This document shows, one piece after another, positions 7,207 through 16,382 of a stretch of 64,000 nt of DNA. The stretch is from NCBI RefSeq assembly GCF_002205635.1, contig NZ_NISJ01000015.1, positions 1 through 64,000 on the forward strand, read 5' to 3'. A program made the translations under genes and the position numbers. The DNA is from Sphingopyxis witflariensis. GTDB lineage: Bacteria; Pseudomonadota; Alphaproteobacteria; Sphingomonadales; Sphingomonadaceae. Numbering within the stretch: position 1 is the first letter of the stretch; each line of letters starts with the position of its first letter. Below the pieces are notes generated by a model. The model searched no databases and had not been told where the DNA came from. It was given only the letters and a program-made list of their open reading frames with translations.

Positions 7207-8939
7207 GGCTTGCTTTCCATCTCGATATTGCGACGTCGGGCCTTGCACCGCTGCGTGCCGAGGCGAGCACGGAAGAGGTGGCGTTTGTCTCCTCCATCGC
7301 GCGGCTATCCAGTCCGGCCCCAATTATCGACCTTGGCGAGGGTGGTTGCATTGTCGGGCCATTATTCCGCCGCGAACTTCCCGCGACCCGCGTGACAAAT
7401 CTCGATCTCGCCGAACGGAAATTGATCGTCGAAACGGGCGGCGGCGCCCTGCTTGCGGACTATTGGGGCGCATATATCGCCCTGTTGATTGACGACAATG
7501 GGACGGCTTCGGTCCTGCGCGACCCGTCCGGAATGATGACCTGCTATATGCGGCGGGAGCCCGGTCGCGTTACGCTGGCGAGTGACATGGCGGCGTTAGC
7601 CGAACCGGGCCGAGCCAAGGTGGATTACAGGGCGCTCGCGCGCATGTTCGCCGGAATCGACTCCATCGGACGGCGTTCAGGGATCTGCGACATCGAGGAG
7701 CTGCTTCCAGGCGAACGTCTCATCGTGAATGCGCGCGAAAGCCTGATCGAGCAGACATGGTCGCCATGGGACCATGTTCGCGGGCCCAAGGGACGCACCT
7801 TCGAAGAGGCAGCCGATGCGCTGCGCATCACTCTCAAGGACAGTATCGGAATATGGTCGACCCTCTTCGACAACATCCTCATCGGCGTCTCGGGCGGTCT
7901 CGACAGCTCGATTGTCGCAGCTGCTCTGGGTCCCCGTACGCCGAACCTGCGCTGTCTCACCATGGTCGAGCCGGACAGCGACGGCGACGAACGGCGCTAC
8001 GCCAAGGCGCTCGTCCGGAAGCTGGGGATTCGGCTGGAGGCACCCGCCTTCGATCTCGCTGCCGTGGACGTCAGGCGCCCCGTCATGCGTCACCTGCCGC
8101 TGCCGGTCGCGGCACATTATTTTCCGGCAATCGAGGCCGAGCATCGTCGTCTCGATGTTGTCACTCCCATTGACGCCTATTTCTCGGGCAATGGGGGCGA
8201 CAATGTCTTCTGCGCATTGCGCAGCGCCGCGCCGCTCGCCGATCGCTTTCTCGCGCAAGGACCTGGGCCGGGCTTGTTCGCCACGGCGCGCGATCTTGCC
8301 GATCTCACGGGTTCGGGCATGATGGACGTCGTTCGCAATGGCTGGCAACGCATAGGCCGCCGCCGGAACGGGCATCGTGTCCGGCCCGATCTGACCGGTC
8401 TTGGAAAGGAGGGCCGCGCTGCCGCGCTGGCGGAGGATGATCGCCATCCCTGGCTGGCCGCCCCGCCAGGCACGCTTCCCGGCAAGGCAGCCCATGTTGT
8501 CATGCTGGCGCGCGCCCAGAGGAGCATCGAACTCTATCCGCGTACCGCCCATCCCCCGCAAATCCTACCCCTGCTGTCACAGCCGATCGTCGAGCTTTGT
8601 CTCTCGATCCCCAGCTGGCAGTGGGTGCGCGGCGGGCGGGACCGCGCGGTCGCGCGCGCGGCCTTCACCGGCATTCTGCCTGATTTGCTTATCGAACGGA
8701 CGACGAAAGGCAGCCCGGGCGGTTTCGTCCGGCGGGTCTATGATGCGCAAGGGGATGCCGCGCGTGCGATGCTGAAGAAGGGGAAGCTCGTCGAAGCCGG
8801 CCTGATCGACCCATGCTGGGTCGCGCGAACCGCCGAGAGCGACTGGCAAGGCGACGGCCGCGACCTTCGCCTGCTGAGCTTTGCCGCGGCCGAAGCCTGG
8901 ATCAATTGGTGGACCGACGGTGTCGAAGCCGCCTCCTAG
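7203..8939 (+). CDS. Lasso maturation protein C (lasso cyclase, asparagine synthetase-like)
   Basis: A 578-residue macrolactam synthetase that adenylates the ring-closing Asp9/Glu9 and joins it to Gly1. The ATP pyrophosphatase loop SGGLDSS is at residues 230-236. The N-terminal half resembles the class II glutaminase domain of asparagine synthetase B but begins MRLAFHLD and so lacks the nucleophilic Cys2, as expected for lasso cyclases that use the peptide amine instead of ammonia. The ATG at 7203 overlaps the B stop (ATGA), so a longer upstream reading is rejected. It is the last plus-strand gene and its 3' end overlaps the convergent isopeptidase by four bases. No ABC exporter gene is seen. 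Confidence 0.94.
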   Translation: MRLAFHLDIATSGLAPLRAEASTEEVAFVSSIARLSSPAPIIDLGEGGCIVGPLFRRELPATRVTNLDLAERKLIVETGGGALLADYWGAYIALLIDDNGTASVLRDPSGMMTCYMRREPGRVTLASDMAALAEPGRAKVDYRALARMFAGIDSIGRRSGICDIEELLPGERLIVNARESLIEQTWSPWDHVRGPKGRTFEEAADALRITLKDSIGIWSTLFDNILIGVSGGLDSSIVAAALGPRTPNLRCLTMVEPDSDGDERRYAKALVRKLGIRLEAPAFDLAAVDVRRPVMRHLPLPVAAHYFPAIEAEHRRLDVVTPIDAYFSGNGGDNVFCALRSAAPLADRFLAQGPGPGLFATARDLADLTGSGMMDVVRNGWQRIGRRRNGHRVRPDLTGLGKEGRAAALAEDDRHPWLAAPPGTLPGKAAHVVMLARAQRSIELYPRTAHPPQILPLLSQPIVELCLSIPSWQWVRGGRDRAVARAAFTGILPDLLIERTTKGSPGGFVRRVYDAQGDAARAMLKKGKLVEAGLIDPCWVARTAESDWQGDGRDLRLLSFAAAEAWINWWTDGVEAAS

Positions 8940-11119
8940 TCCGGCACGACCGATTTGCTCCCATCGCAACGTCGCGGCGCGGCCCCGCGCATCTTGTCCC
9001 ATTCGGCGTAGCGATCGGCGAACGGCGAGTCCGAATCGCGTTTGCCAAGCAGCCAATAGTCGAACCAGGCGATATTTTCCTGCATCGCTTTCAGGCGGTT
9101 CGAGGGAATGTGGAAGATGTGCGTCTCGTCGCTCGCCATATCTTCGCCCGGATAGAGGCTGATCTGCGCCGCAACCTTCGCAGCCCGCAACGCGGCATAG
9201 AGGTCGACCGAGGCCGGATAGGGATTGGCCATCTGCAACAGCATCGCGCCGCACGCTTCCTTTCCGCGCAGCGATGGCGCCATCCGGAGATAATTGGGCA
9301 GCGCGGCGGGATCGGTCGGCGGCCCGCCATAGACGGTGTCGTAGGAGCCCGTAAGGCTGGGGTAGAAGGCGGGCTCGAGATAGCCGCCGTCGCCACTCGA
9401 TGCGGCGCCGAACATCTGCGATTGTGTCATCGCAACATTGACGCTCTGCGAGCCGCGACTGAAGCCTGCGATGCCGACGCGCATGGGATCGACGACGCCG
9501 GCGTCGATAAGCTCGCTCACCGCATCTTCGAAGCTTGCGGTGTCATTGAGCCAGATGCGGTCCTGAACCTCGCGGGGCGGCCGGTCTTTCGTTTCATTCA
9601 CCCATGTATCGTAAATGGCTTTGAGGTCGGCATTTTGTGTCGAGGCGGGCACGTTGATCAGCAGCACGACATAACCGCGTTCGGCGAGGAGCTGCGCGGG
9701 ATATTCCCACTGATTTTCCTGGTTCGCGAAACGCTCGTCGGCATCGGTGCCGTGGGTGATCACAATCGCCGGGTAGCGCTTGCCCTTCGTATAGCCGCGC
9801 GGCCAGACGATATAGCCGGTCGCCTTGCTATCGTTCCGGTTGACCCAGGTCCTTGGCTCGGTCCGCAGCGGCGCGATCCCGTCATGCGCCGGTGCAACCG
9901 AGGCGATCCGCCTCATCGTCCCGCTTGCGACATCGATGCTGACGACCGCCGGAGCCATGGTCTGGCTCTGCGCGATGCAAATCCCCCGGTCGAGCGCCGC
10001 GGTGAAATCGCAGTGGTTGAGACTGGACGCCCCGCCGATCACACGCGGTTTCGCTTTCTCGATGACGACGAGCCCGAAGCGCGGATTTTCGATGGTGCGA
10101 AATCCCGCGATCGCGCGCTTGCCGTCGGCCGACACGAAGCCGCCGGACGCACGCCCGTCGCCGACCGCAAAGGGAAAGCGTCCATAATGTTGCTTGCTCC
10201 CGTCGGGCAGCGTTTCGACGAGGTCGCGCATCGATCCGATGCCCTCCGACGTCAGCCGCCCGCCGCGCGGTCCCGCCAGGCGCCAATAGCCGCGCGTCGC
10301 CTTGTCGTCGGCAACGCGTGGGACCCCCGTCGCGAGCGGCACCGCCATAGTCATCGTCTGCTGACGCCCATCGGCATCGACCTCCATGACGTCGTAATTG
10401 ACCTCTCCATTCCTCCAGCTGACAAAGCTTCGATCGAAGAATGTCGAGATATCGCCGTGCGGGCGCGTGGAGAGAAGCCGATCCTTACCGTTCGGGCCTC
10501 GCAAAAAGATCGATGCCGTCGCCCGTCCGGGAGAGCGGCGCTGCGCGCGCTCGGATGCGACGTCCGCGTCATAGCGCATCCGCCGGTCATAGGGTTCGGC
10601 ATCCAGCACAACATACCAGAGCCACTGGCCGTCGGGCGACCAGCTGTACGACCGTACGCCTGTTGGCAGCGGCGCATGACCATAGGCGAGATAGGTGGCG
10701 CCCTCGCTGTCGCCATAAATGGCGGTCTCGGGGTGAACGACGATCGGCGTGACCGCGCCGTTCGCCGCGATGCGGTAGAGCTGAACGCCTTCGCCCTTGT
10801 CGATCCGCGCGCTCCAGTCGGCGGTTCCCGGAATGCGTCGCAGGTCTTCGATCCAGGCGGCGCGAAGCCATTCGCGTGTTTTTCCCGATGCAAGATCGAC
10901 GTGGCGGAGAACCGCCACCGTCTTGTCGCTCGTCCGGTCGGCGATGCGCACCACATAGGCCGCGCCCTTGCCGTCCGCGGCAATTGCCAGCGTGCGGATC
11001 TCGGGAACGGTCAACTGGTCGTCGAGCGTCCAGGCGCGCTGTCTTTCCGTCGCCACCGATGGCAAGGCGAGTGCGATACCGAGCATGGCGCTCCCGGTCA
11101 GGAGGATCGTGCGGATCAT
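8936..11119 (-). CDS. Lasso peptide isopeptidase (prolyl oligopeptidase-fold serine hydrolase)
   Basis: A 727-residue protein with signal peptide MIRTILLTGSAMLGIALALP, hence periplasmic. The N-terminal two thirds form a propeller-like domain and the C-terminal third an alpha/beta hydrolase. The nucleophile sits in GFSRGSQ near residue 555, and the catalytic His is probably in ETHIFHIP near 667. AtxE-type isopeptidases of sphingomonad lasso loci have this build and hydrolyse the Gly1-Asp/Glu9 isopeptide bond. A GTG nine bases further upstream is possible, but ATG 11119 has AGGAG eight bases before it. It lies two bases after the TonB receptor stop, so import and ring opening are made together. 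Confidence 0.92.
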   Translation of the reverse strand: MIRTILLTGSAMLGIALALPSVATERQRAWTLDDQLTVPEIRTLAIAADGKGAAYVVRIADRTSDKTVAVLRHVDLASGKTREWLRAAWIEDLRRIPGTADWSARIDKGEGVQLYRIAANGAVTPIVVHPETAIYGDSEGATYLAYGHAPLPTGVRSYSWSPDGQWLWYVVLDAEPYDRRMRYDADVASERAQRRSPGRATASIFLRGPNGKDRLLSTRPHGDISTFFDRSFVSWRNGEVNYDVMEVDADGRQQTMTMAVPLATGVPRVADDKATRGYWRLAGPRGGRLTSEGIGSMRDLVETLPDGSKQHYGRFPFAVGDGRASGGFVSADGKRAIAGFRTIENPRFGLVVIEKAKPRVIGGASSLNHCDFTAALDRGICIAQSQTMAPAVVSIDVASGTMRRIASVAPAHDGIAPLRTEPRTWVNRNDSKATGYIVWPRGYTKGKRYPAIVITHGTDADERFANQENQWEYPAQLLAERGYVVLLINVPASTQNADLKAIYDTWVNETKDRPPREVQDRIWLNDTASFEDAVSELIDAGVVDPMRVGIAGFSRGSQSVNVAMTQSQMFGAASSGDGGYLEPAFYPSLTGSYDTVYGGPPTDPAALPNYLRMAPSLRGKEACGAMLLQMANPYPASVDLYAALRAAKVAAQISLYPGEDMASDETHIFHIPSNRLKAMQENIAWFDYWLLGKRDSDSPFADRYAEWDKMRGAAPRRCDGSKSVVPD

Positions 11120-11121
11120 GT

Positions 11122-13662
11122 TCACCACTCCTGCCGGACGGTCAGGCCGGCGAAGCGTCCTGTCGGAGAATAGTTGGTCGTGTCGAAAGGCGTCTCGCTG
11201 GCAAGCGCCGTTGCGATGGCAGTCGGCTTGGCATTGAGAAGATTGAGTATGGCGACCGAGACTTCGGTCCCCTTTGCAATCTGCACCCGCGCCGTGAGGT
11301 CGAGCATATTATAGGCGGGGATGCGCACTGGCACGGCCTGCCGCTCATCATCCAGGCCGCTCATATGGCTGACGAAGGCGGCGAGCGTGAACCGCTCATT
11401 GCCATAGGTCAGCCCGGCGCGTCCGCGAAAACGCGATGGATGAAAGATCGTGCCGGCGAGCGGCGTCCAGGTCGCTCCGGGAAGAAGCTGTTGGTCGCTC
11501 TTCAGGAAGCTCCCCGCGGCCGAAAGCGCCAGCTCCCTGCCGTCGTCCAGTTCAATTCGGTACCGCATCGACACGTCGACTCCCGAATAGCGTTGGCGCG
11601 CGATATTGCGGTCGCGGTTGTCGATGAAGGCGACGGTCGTGGCGGGGTCGTATGGACGGTTCGAACTATTTTCCAGGCCGAGCAACGAGCCCGCGATGAT
11701 CTCGTTCAGTAAGGCCGCCGTCGGATTGAGCGTTACGAGGCCGGCGTAGAGCGGTTTGTCGAGCACACCGAGAAGCGACGCGACCGGGGTGGCGACGCGG
11801 TCGCGATAGTCGATCCGGTACCAGGCGGCGGTGAGTTCGAGCCCGCGCGCGGGTGTCAACTGCGCGCTCAGCGTGACATTCTCCGAGCGTTCGGGTCCGA
11901 TCCGGCTGTCGGGCCCTGCCGCGAAAACGATGTTCGCAGTCTCGGGATAGCCGGTGCCATAGCGCGAAGCCCGCCCGAGGATTGCCGAATAGCCGCTATA
12001 TTGCTGGTAGAGTGTCGGCATCTTGAACGATCGGCCCCATGACGCCCCGAGCCGGAGTATCGCCACCGGTTCCCAGACAATGCCGAGTTTGGGCGTGACG
12101 ATGCCCCGCGCATCCGAATAATCCTCGAAGCGAAGCGCGCCGGTCAGCGACAGGCGGTGCAGCCCTGCAATCTCCTGTGCAGGCTGGGTGATCGGCACGA
12201 GCAGTTCGCCATAAGCGAAGAGATTATCGCGCCGACGGTCGACATCGCCCGTGAGGGAGCCGGCAAAAAAGTCATTGCGCCGCGCGCCAGCCCCGAAAGC
12301 GATCCGCACGTCACCTCCGGGAAGCGAGAACAATGGCCCCTGGAAACCGGCTTCCAGCGCGAGGTTGCGGTTGAAAAAATGCTTGTCGAGATGGGTGAGA
12401 CGCTCGCCGCCAAAAAAGAGATCGCTATAGCCGCCGGTCCGGTCGGTGCCGAAGAATCCGCTCGCCTTGAAGCGCCAGTCGCCGCCGAGATCGGCGGCGA
12501 GGCTCGGTGCGATCCCGAATGTCTCCGACGTGCTGACATTGTCGAGCCCCAGCTGGTCGGGCGGCACATCGACCGCATAACCGGTCACCGAATGGAGACG
12601 GCTCTTTTTGTAGAGGAGATCCGCTGCCAGCGTGATGTCGGGCCCGAGTGTTTGATGCCCGCTCATCAGCAGCGAATGCCGCCATATGGCCGGAAACAGC
12701 ATCGTGTCGGGATGGGACGCGCCGGCATAGTCGCGATCACCCGCGCGGATCGAGGATGACCGGCTATAGTCATAGGCGGCGAGCAAGCCGCCGGATGCCC
12801 ACGCCTTGCCGCCGAGCAGCCCATATTGTTGCTGGACATTGCCGCCATCGGTCGACGCGCCGATGCGCGCCATCGCCGAGACCCCGTCATAGTCGGGCTT
12901 CAGCAGGATGTTGACGACCCCGGCGACGGCATCGGCGCCATAGATCGCCGATGCGCCATCGGCGACGATCTCGATCCGCTCGACCGCCGACACCGGGATC
13001 GCGCTGACATCGATAACCGATGAAGCGCCGCTGTAGGCGAAGCGATTTCCGTTGAGCAAAGTCAGCGTGGCGTTGGGGCCGATGCCGCGCAGATTGAAGC
13101 TCGATGCGCCGTTGACGTTGACATTTTCATTGGGGGCGCCCTGGCCGCTTCCGATGCCGGGATTATGCCCGCCGCCGAAATTCTGGGGCAGGCTGCGCGC
13201 GACTTCGCCGAGATCGGCCTGACCGGCGTTGCGAATATCCTCTGACGTGACCTGAATGACCGGCGCGGCCGCTGGCGCGCCGGCAATCCGCGAGCCGGTG
13301 ACAATGATGGGACCGGCGTCGGCACTCGCAGCGTCGGGCGCGACCGCTTCATGGGAAATGATGACGGCCGACGCGGATTCGAACCGGCCCGTGAGCCCGC
13401 TGTCCTTCAAAAGTGCTTCGATGGCTTCGCGTGCGGTCAGGTCGCCCTTGAGCGGCGGCGCTGCCTTGCCCTCAAGATCGCGCGACGATGCATAAAGTTC
13501 GATGTCGGCCTGCGCAGCGACCCTGCGCAAGGCGTCCCCAAGGTCCTGCGCGGGCAGATCATAGGATTGGCGTTGCTCTTGTATGGCCTGCGCCGTCAGC
13601 GGCGCGAGGCAGGCTGCACTGCCGACCAGCAGCGCAACCAGCGAATGAGATTTCTTCAACAT
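11122..13662 (-). CDS. TonB-dependent receptor with N-terminal STN signalling domain, probable lasso peptide importer
   Basis: An 846-residue outer membrane receptor. After a signal peptide (LVALLVGSAACLAPLTAQA), an STN domain occupies about residues 30-105 (YDLPAQDLGDALRRVAAQAD), then a plug domain starts near GPIIVTGSRIAG, and a 22-strand barrel ends in the aromatic GLTVRQEW. The STN domain lets ligand-loaded receptor signal to the FecR anti-sigma protein encoded upstream. By its fixed pairing with the isopeptidase, the likely ligand is the mature lasso peptide, perhaps metal-loaded. The ATG at 13662 has GGGGAG upstream. It follows fecR by about 98 bases, room for an ECF promoter. Confidence 0.92.
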   Translation of the reverse strand: MLKKSHSLVALLVGSAACLAPLTAQAIQEQRQSYDLPAQDLGDALRRVAAQADIELYASSRDLEGKAAPPLKGDLTAREAIEALLKDSGLTGRFESASAVIISHEAVAPDAASADAGPIIVTGSRIAGAPAAAPVIQVTSEDIRNAGQADLGEVARSLPQNFGGGHNPGIGSGQGAPNENVNVNGASSFNLRGIGPNATLTLLNGNRFAYSGASSVIDVSAIPVSAVERIEIVADGASAIYGADAVAGVVNILLKPDYDGVSAMARIGASTDGGNVQQQYGLLGGKAWASGGLLAAYDYSRSSSIRAGDRDYAGASHPDTMLFPAIWRHSLLMSGHQTLGPDITLAADLLYKKSRLHSVTGYAVDVPPDQLGLDNVSTSETFGIAPSLAADLGGDWRFKASGFFGTDRTGGYSDLFFGGERLTHLDKHFFNRNLALEAGFQGPLFSLPGGDVRIAFGAGARRNDFFAGSLTGDVDRRRDNLFAYGELLVPITQPAQEIAGLHRLSLTGALRFEDYSDARGIVTPKLGIVWEPVAILRLGASWGRSFKMPTLYQQYSGYSAILGRASRYGTGYPETANIVFAAGPDSRIGPERSENVTLSAQLTPARGLELTAAWYRIDYRDRVATPVASLLGVLDKPLYAGLVTLNPTAALLNEIIAGSLLGLENSSNRPYDPATTVAFIDNRDRNIARQRYSGVDVSMRYRIELDDGRELALSAAGSFLKSDQQLLPGATWTPLAGTIFHPSRFRGRAGLTYGNERFTLAAFVSHMSGLDDERQAVPVRIPAYNMLDLTARVQIAKGTEVSVAILNLLNAKPTAIATALASETPFDTTNYSPTGRFAGLTVRQEW

Positions 13663-13760
13663 GATCACTCCCCGAGTTTGTCGGCCGTGCTTCAGGCAGA
13701 CGGCCAGTGGGGGCGCGATGACGAGGGCGAGGGGGTAACCTTAGCCGAGGGCTGAAAAAA

Positions 13761-14747
13761 TTATCGGCGACGCAGATGGATTGCGTCTGCTGTCGGCTCA
13801 ACGCGGAGATTGAACAGGCGCGCAATCTGTTCGGCGAACGCTTCGGTCTGGCTGATATGGAAGCGTCCGGAGACTTCGAGCGCAGCGCTCGCGCGGTCGA
13901 TTATGATCGGAACGACCGCATAGCGATTGGCTTCTGCAATCAGTTGGCCGAGCCGGATCGAACGATATTCGGCCCAGCCTTCGGGCCAGCTCGGCGGCAG
14001 GCTGGCAGCCAGCCCGGTGGCAGGCTGCTGCCGTCCATCGCGCCGATAGGCCAGCGTCTGCCCCAGTGACAGCGATGTGGCCGTGCCGGCCTTGCCGTCC
14101 GGGCGTAGCTCGGCTTCGCCGCGCCGCAACGCCATGGTGACCGTCCCGACCTCATTGACGCCTATGTCGAGTTCGGCATCGTTGGCCGTCGCAGTCCCGG
14201 AACCGGCATCGATCTGAAGCGGGATGAATTGCCTGGCCACCGACAGGCGCACCCGGCCCTTTGTCAGCCGGATGTGGCGATCATTGCTTGCGAGCGTGAC
14301 CTCCAGCCGGCTGTCGGTGTCGAGCGTCGCGTGCGATCCATCGGCAAGACGAAAGGTCCGAATCTCGCCGCGCTTTGTGACCAGAGGCTCGGCAGCGCGA
14401 GCGGTCGACGCGGTGCCGGGCTGACCGGGAACGGATGCGCCTCCAGCCCCGAAGGCGAGGATGAGCAACGCCACCGCGGTTGCAGCGGCGCCCCATGGTA
14501 GCCAGCTGCGGAGCCGTCCGCGTCGTTCTGCCATATGGTCGGTTCCGTGGCGCGCGGAGGTTTTGAGAAGAGCCAGCGCCGACATGCGGCGCTCGGCGTG
14601 CCGGTACGCCTCGACATGATCGGCCGACGCCAGCAGCCATGCTTCAAATTCTCCGCGCAGCGCCCCGGCGTCCTCGCCGCGCATCTTGATAAGCCACGCG
14701 CGCGCGACCTCATCGACCGGATAGTCGCCGTCGCTCCTCCGGGTCAT
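13761..14747 (-). CDS. FecR-type anti-sigma/transmembrane signal transducer
   Basis: A 328-residue inner-membrane protein. The N-terminal cytoplasmic part (EVARAWLIKMRGEDAGALRGEF) binds the sigma factor; a single membrane segment lies near residues 82-101 (WLPWGAAATAVALLILAFGA). The periplasmic FecR domain starts around TKRGEIRTFRLADGS, and the C-terminal part resembles the STN-interacting region (GRFHISQTEAFAEQIARLFN). It would pass the receptor's signal to the ECF sigma factor. Its ATG overlaps the sigma stop by ATGA, so the pair is translationally coupled. Confidence 0.9.
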   Translation of the reverse strand: MTRRSDGDYPVDEVARAWLIKMRGEDAGALRGEFEAWLLASADHVEAYRHAERRMSALALLKTSARHGTDHMAERRGRLRSWLPWGAAATAVALLILAFGAGGASVPGQPGTASTARAAEPLVTKRGEIRTFRLADGSHATLDTDSRLEVTLASNDRHIRLTKGRVRLSVARQFIPLQIDAGSGTATANDAELDIGVNEVGTVTMALRRGEAELRPDGKAGTATSLSLGQTLAYRRDGRQQPATGLAASLPPSWPEGWAEYRSIRLGQLIAEANRYAVVPIIIDRASAALEVSGRFHISQTEAFAEQIARLFNLRVEPTADAIHLRRR

Positions 14748-15373
14748 CGGCCGCTGTCCACCACCTTCGAAATCTGACCGAGCGCTTTCATCATATGATA
14801 TTCCACCGTCGCGATGCTGATTCCAAGCAATTCATGTATCTCGCGGTAACTGAGTTCGTCTACCCGGTGCATCAGGAAGACACGCCGCGTCTTCGGCGAC
14901 ATCGCATCAACGGCTGCTTCGTAGAGCCGCAGCAAATCGGCGGCTTCGATATTCCATTCCTGTGCGGCGGGGGTGGCCCCGTCGCTGTCCTCGCGAAGCG
15001 GAAAGAAAAGCAGCGGCGCGCGCTGCCGGCGCCGCGCGCGGTCGATAAGGAGATTTTGCGCGATCCGGCGAAGGAAGCCGCCCGGATTGACGAGCTGGTG
15101 GCGTTGTTCGCTGCCTGCGGCCCGCGCGAAGACCTCCTGCACCAGGTCGGGCGCTTCGTCGGGTCCGGCCTTGCGACGCAGAAAATGAAAAAGCGACATG
15201 CGGTGGGTTCGAAACACCGCGTCCAGATCGGTTCGGGCCTCCGACGATGGCGCGGCAGGCGGCGTCCGGTCGTCGGGATGCGCATGGCAGGCAGAGGATA
15301 CCGAAAAGGGGTGGCGCGGCGGCTGGCGGTCGCGGCAGGTGCAGGAAGACACGTTGAACAATCCCGGAGGCAC
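14744..15373 (-). CDS. ECF RNA polymerase sigma factor (FecI-like)
   Basis: Region 2 is seen in DLDAVFRTHRMSLFHFLRRK through AQNLLIDRARRR, and region 4 in MSPKTRRVFLMHRVDELSYREIHELLGISIATVEYHM. The family opens a promoter when freed from its FecR partner, here presumably that of the TonB receptor and isopeptidase genes. The first 45 residues of the longest reading (from GTG at 15373) look non-conserved, so the true start is probably shorter, within about 15200-15260. Coupled to fecR. Confidence 0.88.
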   Translation of the reverse strand: MPPGLFNVSSCTCRDRQPPRHPFSVSSACHAHPDDRTPPAAPSSEARTDLDAVFRTHRMSLFHFLRRKAGPDEAPDLVQEVFARAAGSEQRHQLVNPGGFLRRIAQNLLIDRARRRQRAPLLFFPLREDSDGATPAAQEWNIEAADLLRLYEAAVDAMSPKTRRVFLMHRVDELSYREIHELLGISIATVEYHMMKALGQISKVVDSGR

Positions 15374-15609
15374 GAGCGGGCGCGGCCGACCATGGCCGGA
15401 TACCCGTCTCCCAGTGCTGTGCCGCCGTTCGGTCGCTTGCGCGATCCATGGTCCGGTTCGGCCGCCGGTCCTTGTCGGGACTGGCGCTCATAATGACTGG
15501 CGATATATTCCGCGCAGCAGCTGCCAGAGTTGCGCCTGCGCGGTGGAATCATGTCAATAATGGGCGGCCGATACAAGCAAAAGCGTTACGGCATCGCGGG
15601 TTCAGCGCC

Positions 15610-16221
15610 TCAGGGCTGGCGCGCCGGAAGATCGGCAAGCATCCGGGCGTAGGTGGCCGCTTCACGCGCACGTCTCTCATGATAGCCGAGCAGCAGGTTC
15701 CGGACCTGGGCCTGCGGCGCGACATCGGCAACCGCCGTTTCGATCGCTTCAAGCTCCTCCACGACACCGGACAGAATCGCGGCGTCGATATGGCGCGTCA
15801 GGTGAAGCCGGTCGCCGATCGCGGCGATGCTGGCGACGATCTCGGCATTCGACGCGCGCCCCGCAATGGCCAGGAACAACCCCGCGACGCGATCGGGATA
15901 GGGCTGGTCTGCGGGTGCTGGGATCGCAGCTGCTCGCGGCGCGGTGGCCAGCGCCGCGAGCAGCAGAATCAGGTGCAGTTCGAGCAGGTCACGAAACTCG
16001 GCCTCGGTCAGACGATGGACGTGGAAGCCGTCGCCCGGGGTGAAGTCGACCAGCCGCTCCCCGTTGAGCCGATAGAGGCTGTCGCGCACCGGCGTCAGGC
16101 TGACCCCGAGGAGCTCGGCAAGACGCCCCGCCTCGACGCGCGTGCCGCTCATCCATTCGCCATTCAGCAGTCGCCGCTTGATCGCTTCATAGGTGGGTTC
16201 GAAGACATGCGCGGGGCTCAT
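15610..16221 (-). CDS. GntR-family regulator in the quorum-sensing operon
   Basis: A 203-residue protein. The winged helix-turn-helix occupies residues 8-70 (FEPTYEAIKRRLLNGEW, then AGRLAELLGVSLTPVRDSLYRL), with the typical GntR 'TPVRDSL' recognition helix. The C-terminal 130 residues are helical, like a shortened FCD domain, but without an obvious HxxxH metal site. Its ATG overlaps the stop of the 54-residue Cys-rich ORF (ATGA), which itself overlaps luxI, so it is made with the AHL synthase. It may control the lasso genes or the Cys-rich peptide's use. No target site is proven. Confidence 0.85.
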   Translation of the reverse strand: MSPAHVFEPTYEAIKRRLLNGEWMSGTRVEAGRLAELLGVSLTPVRDSLYRLNGERLVDFTPGDGFHVHRLTEAEFRDLLELHLILLLAALATAPRAAAIPAPADQPYPDRVAGLFLAIAGRASNAEIVASIAAIGDRLHLTRHIDAAILSGVVEELEAIETAVADVAPQAQVRNLLLGYHERRAREAATYARMLADLPARQP

Positions 16222-16382
16222 TCGCCCGCCCTCGCGTGGGCAGTGAATGTGGTGACCGCATCGGGCTGTTCCGGACCCAGCGTGTTAGCCGCGCCGATAG
16301 GACACATAATGCAACATCCGTTGGAGAAGATGCCCTCGATGCCCATGTTGATGCCGTGGTCTTCGGTCGGTTTCTCGTTCAT
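16218..16382 (-). CDS. Unknown 54-residue Cys-rich peptide coupled to luxI and gntR
   Basis: Reading from ATG at 16382 gives 54 residues. They begin MNEKPTEDHGINMGIEGIFS, continue NGCCIMCPIGAANTLGPEQP, and end DAVTTFTAHARAGE. Three cysteines (23, 24, 27) form CCIMCP; there is no signal peptide or membrane segment. The start overlaps the luxI stop and the stop overlaps the gntR start, both as ATGA, which is strong evidence that it is translated. I do not recognise a family. Its size and Gly/Cys-centred core would fit a RiPP-type precursor, a metal-binding peptide or a small regulator of its neighbours. No dedicated modifying enzyme for it is visible nearby. Confidence 0.75.
   Translation of the reverse strand: MNEKPTEDHGINMGIEGIFSNGCCIMCPIGAANTLGPEQPDAVTTFTAHARAGE

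Noticed and set aside
16218..16382. The Cys-rich ORF as a third lasso precursor
   Set aside because: It lacks the leader motif VDLGDAR, the penultimate Thr and a Gly plus Asp/Glu at ring distance 8-9 that the two real precursors show.
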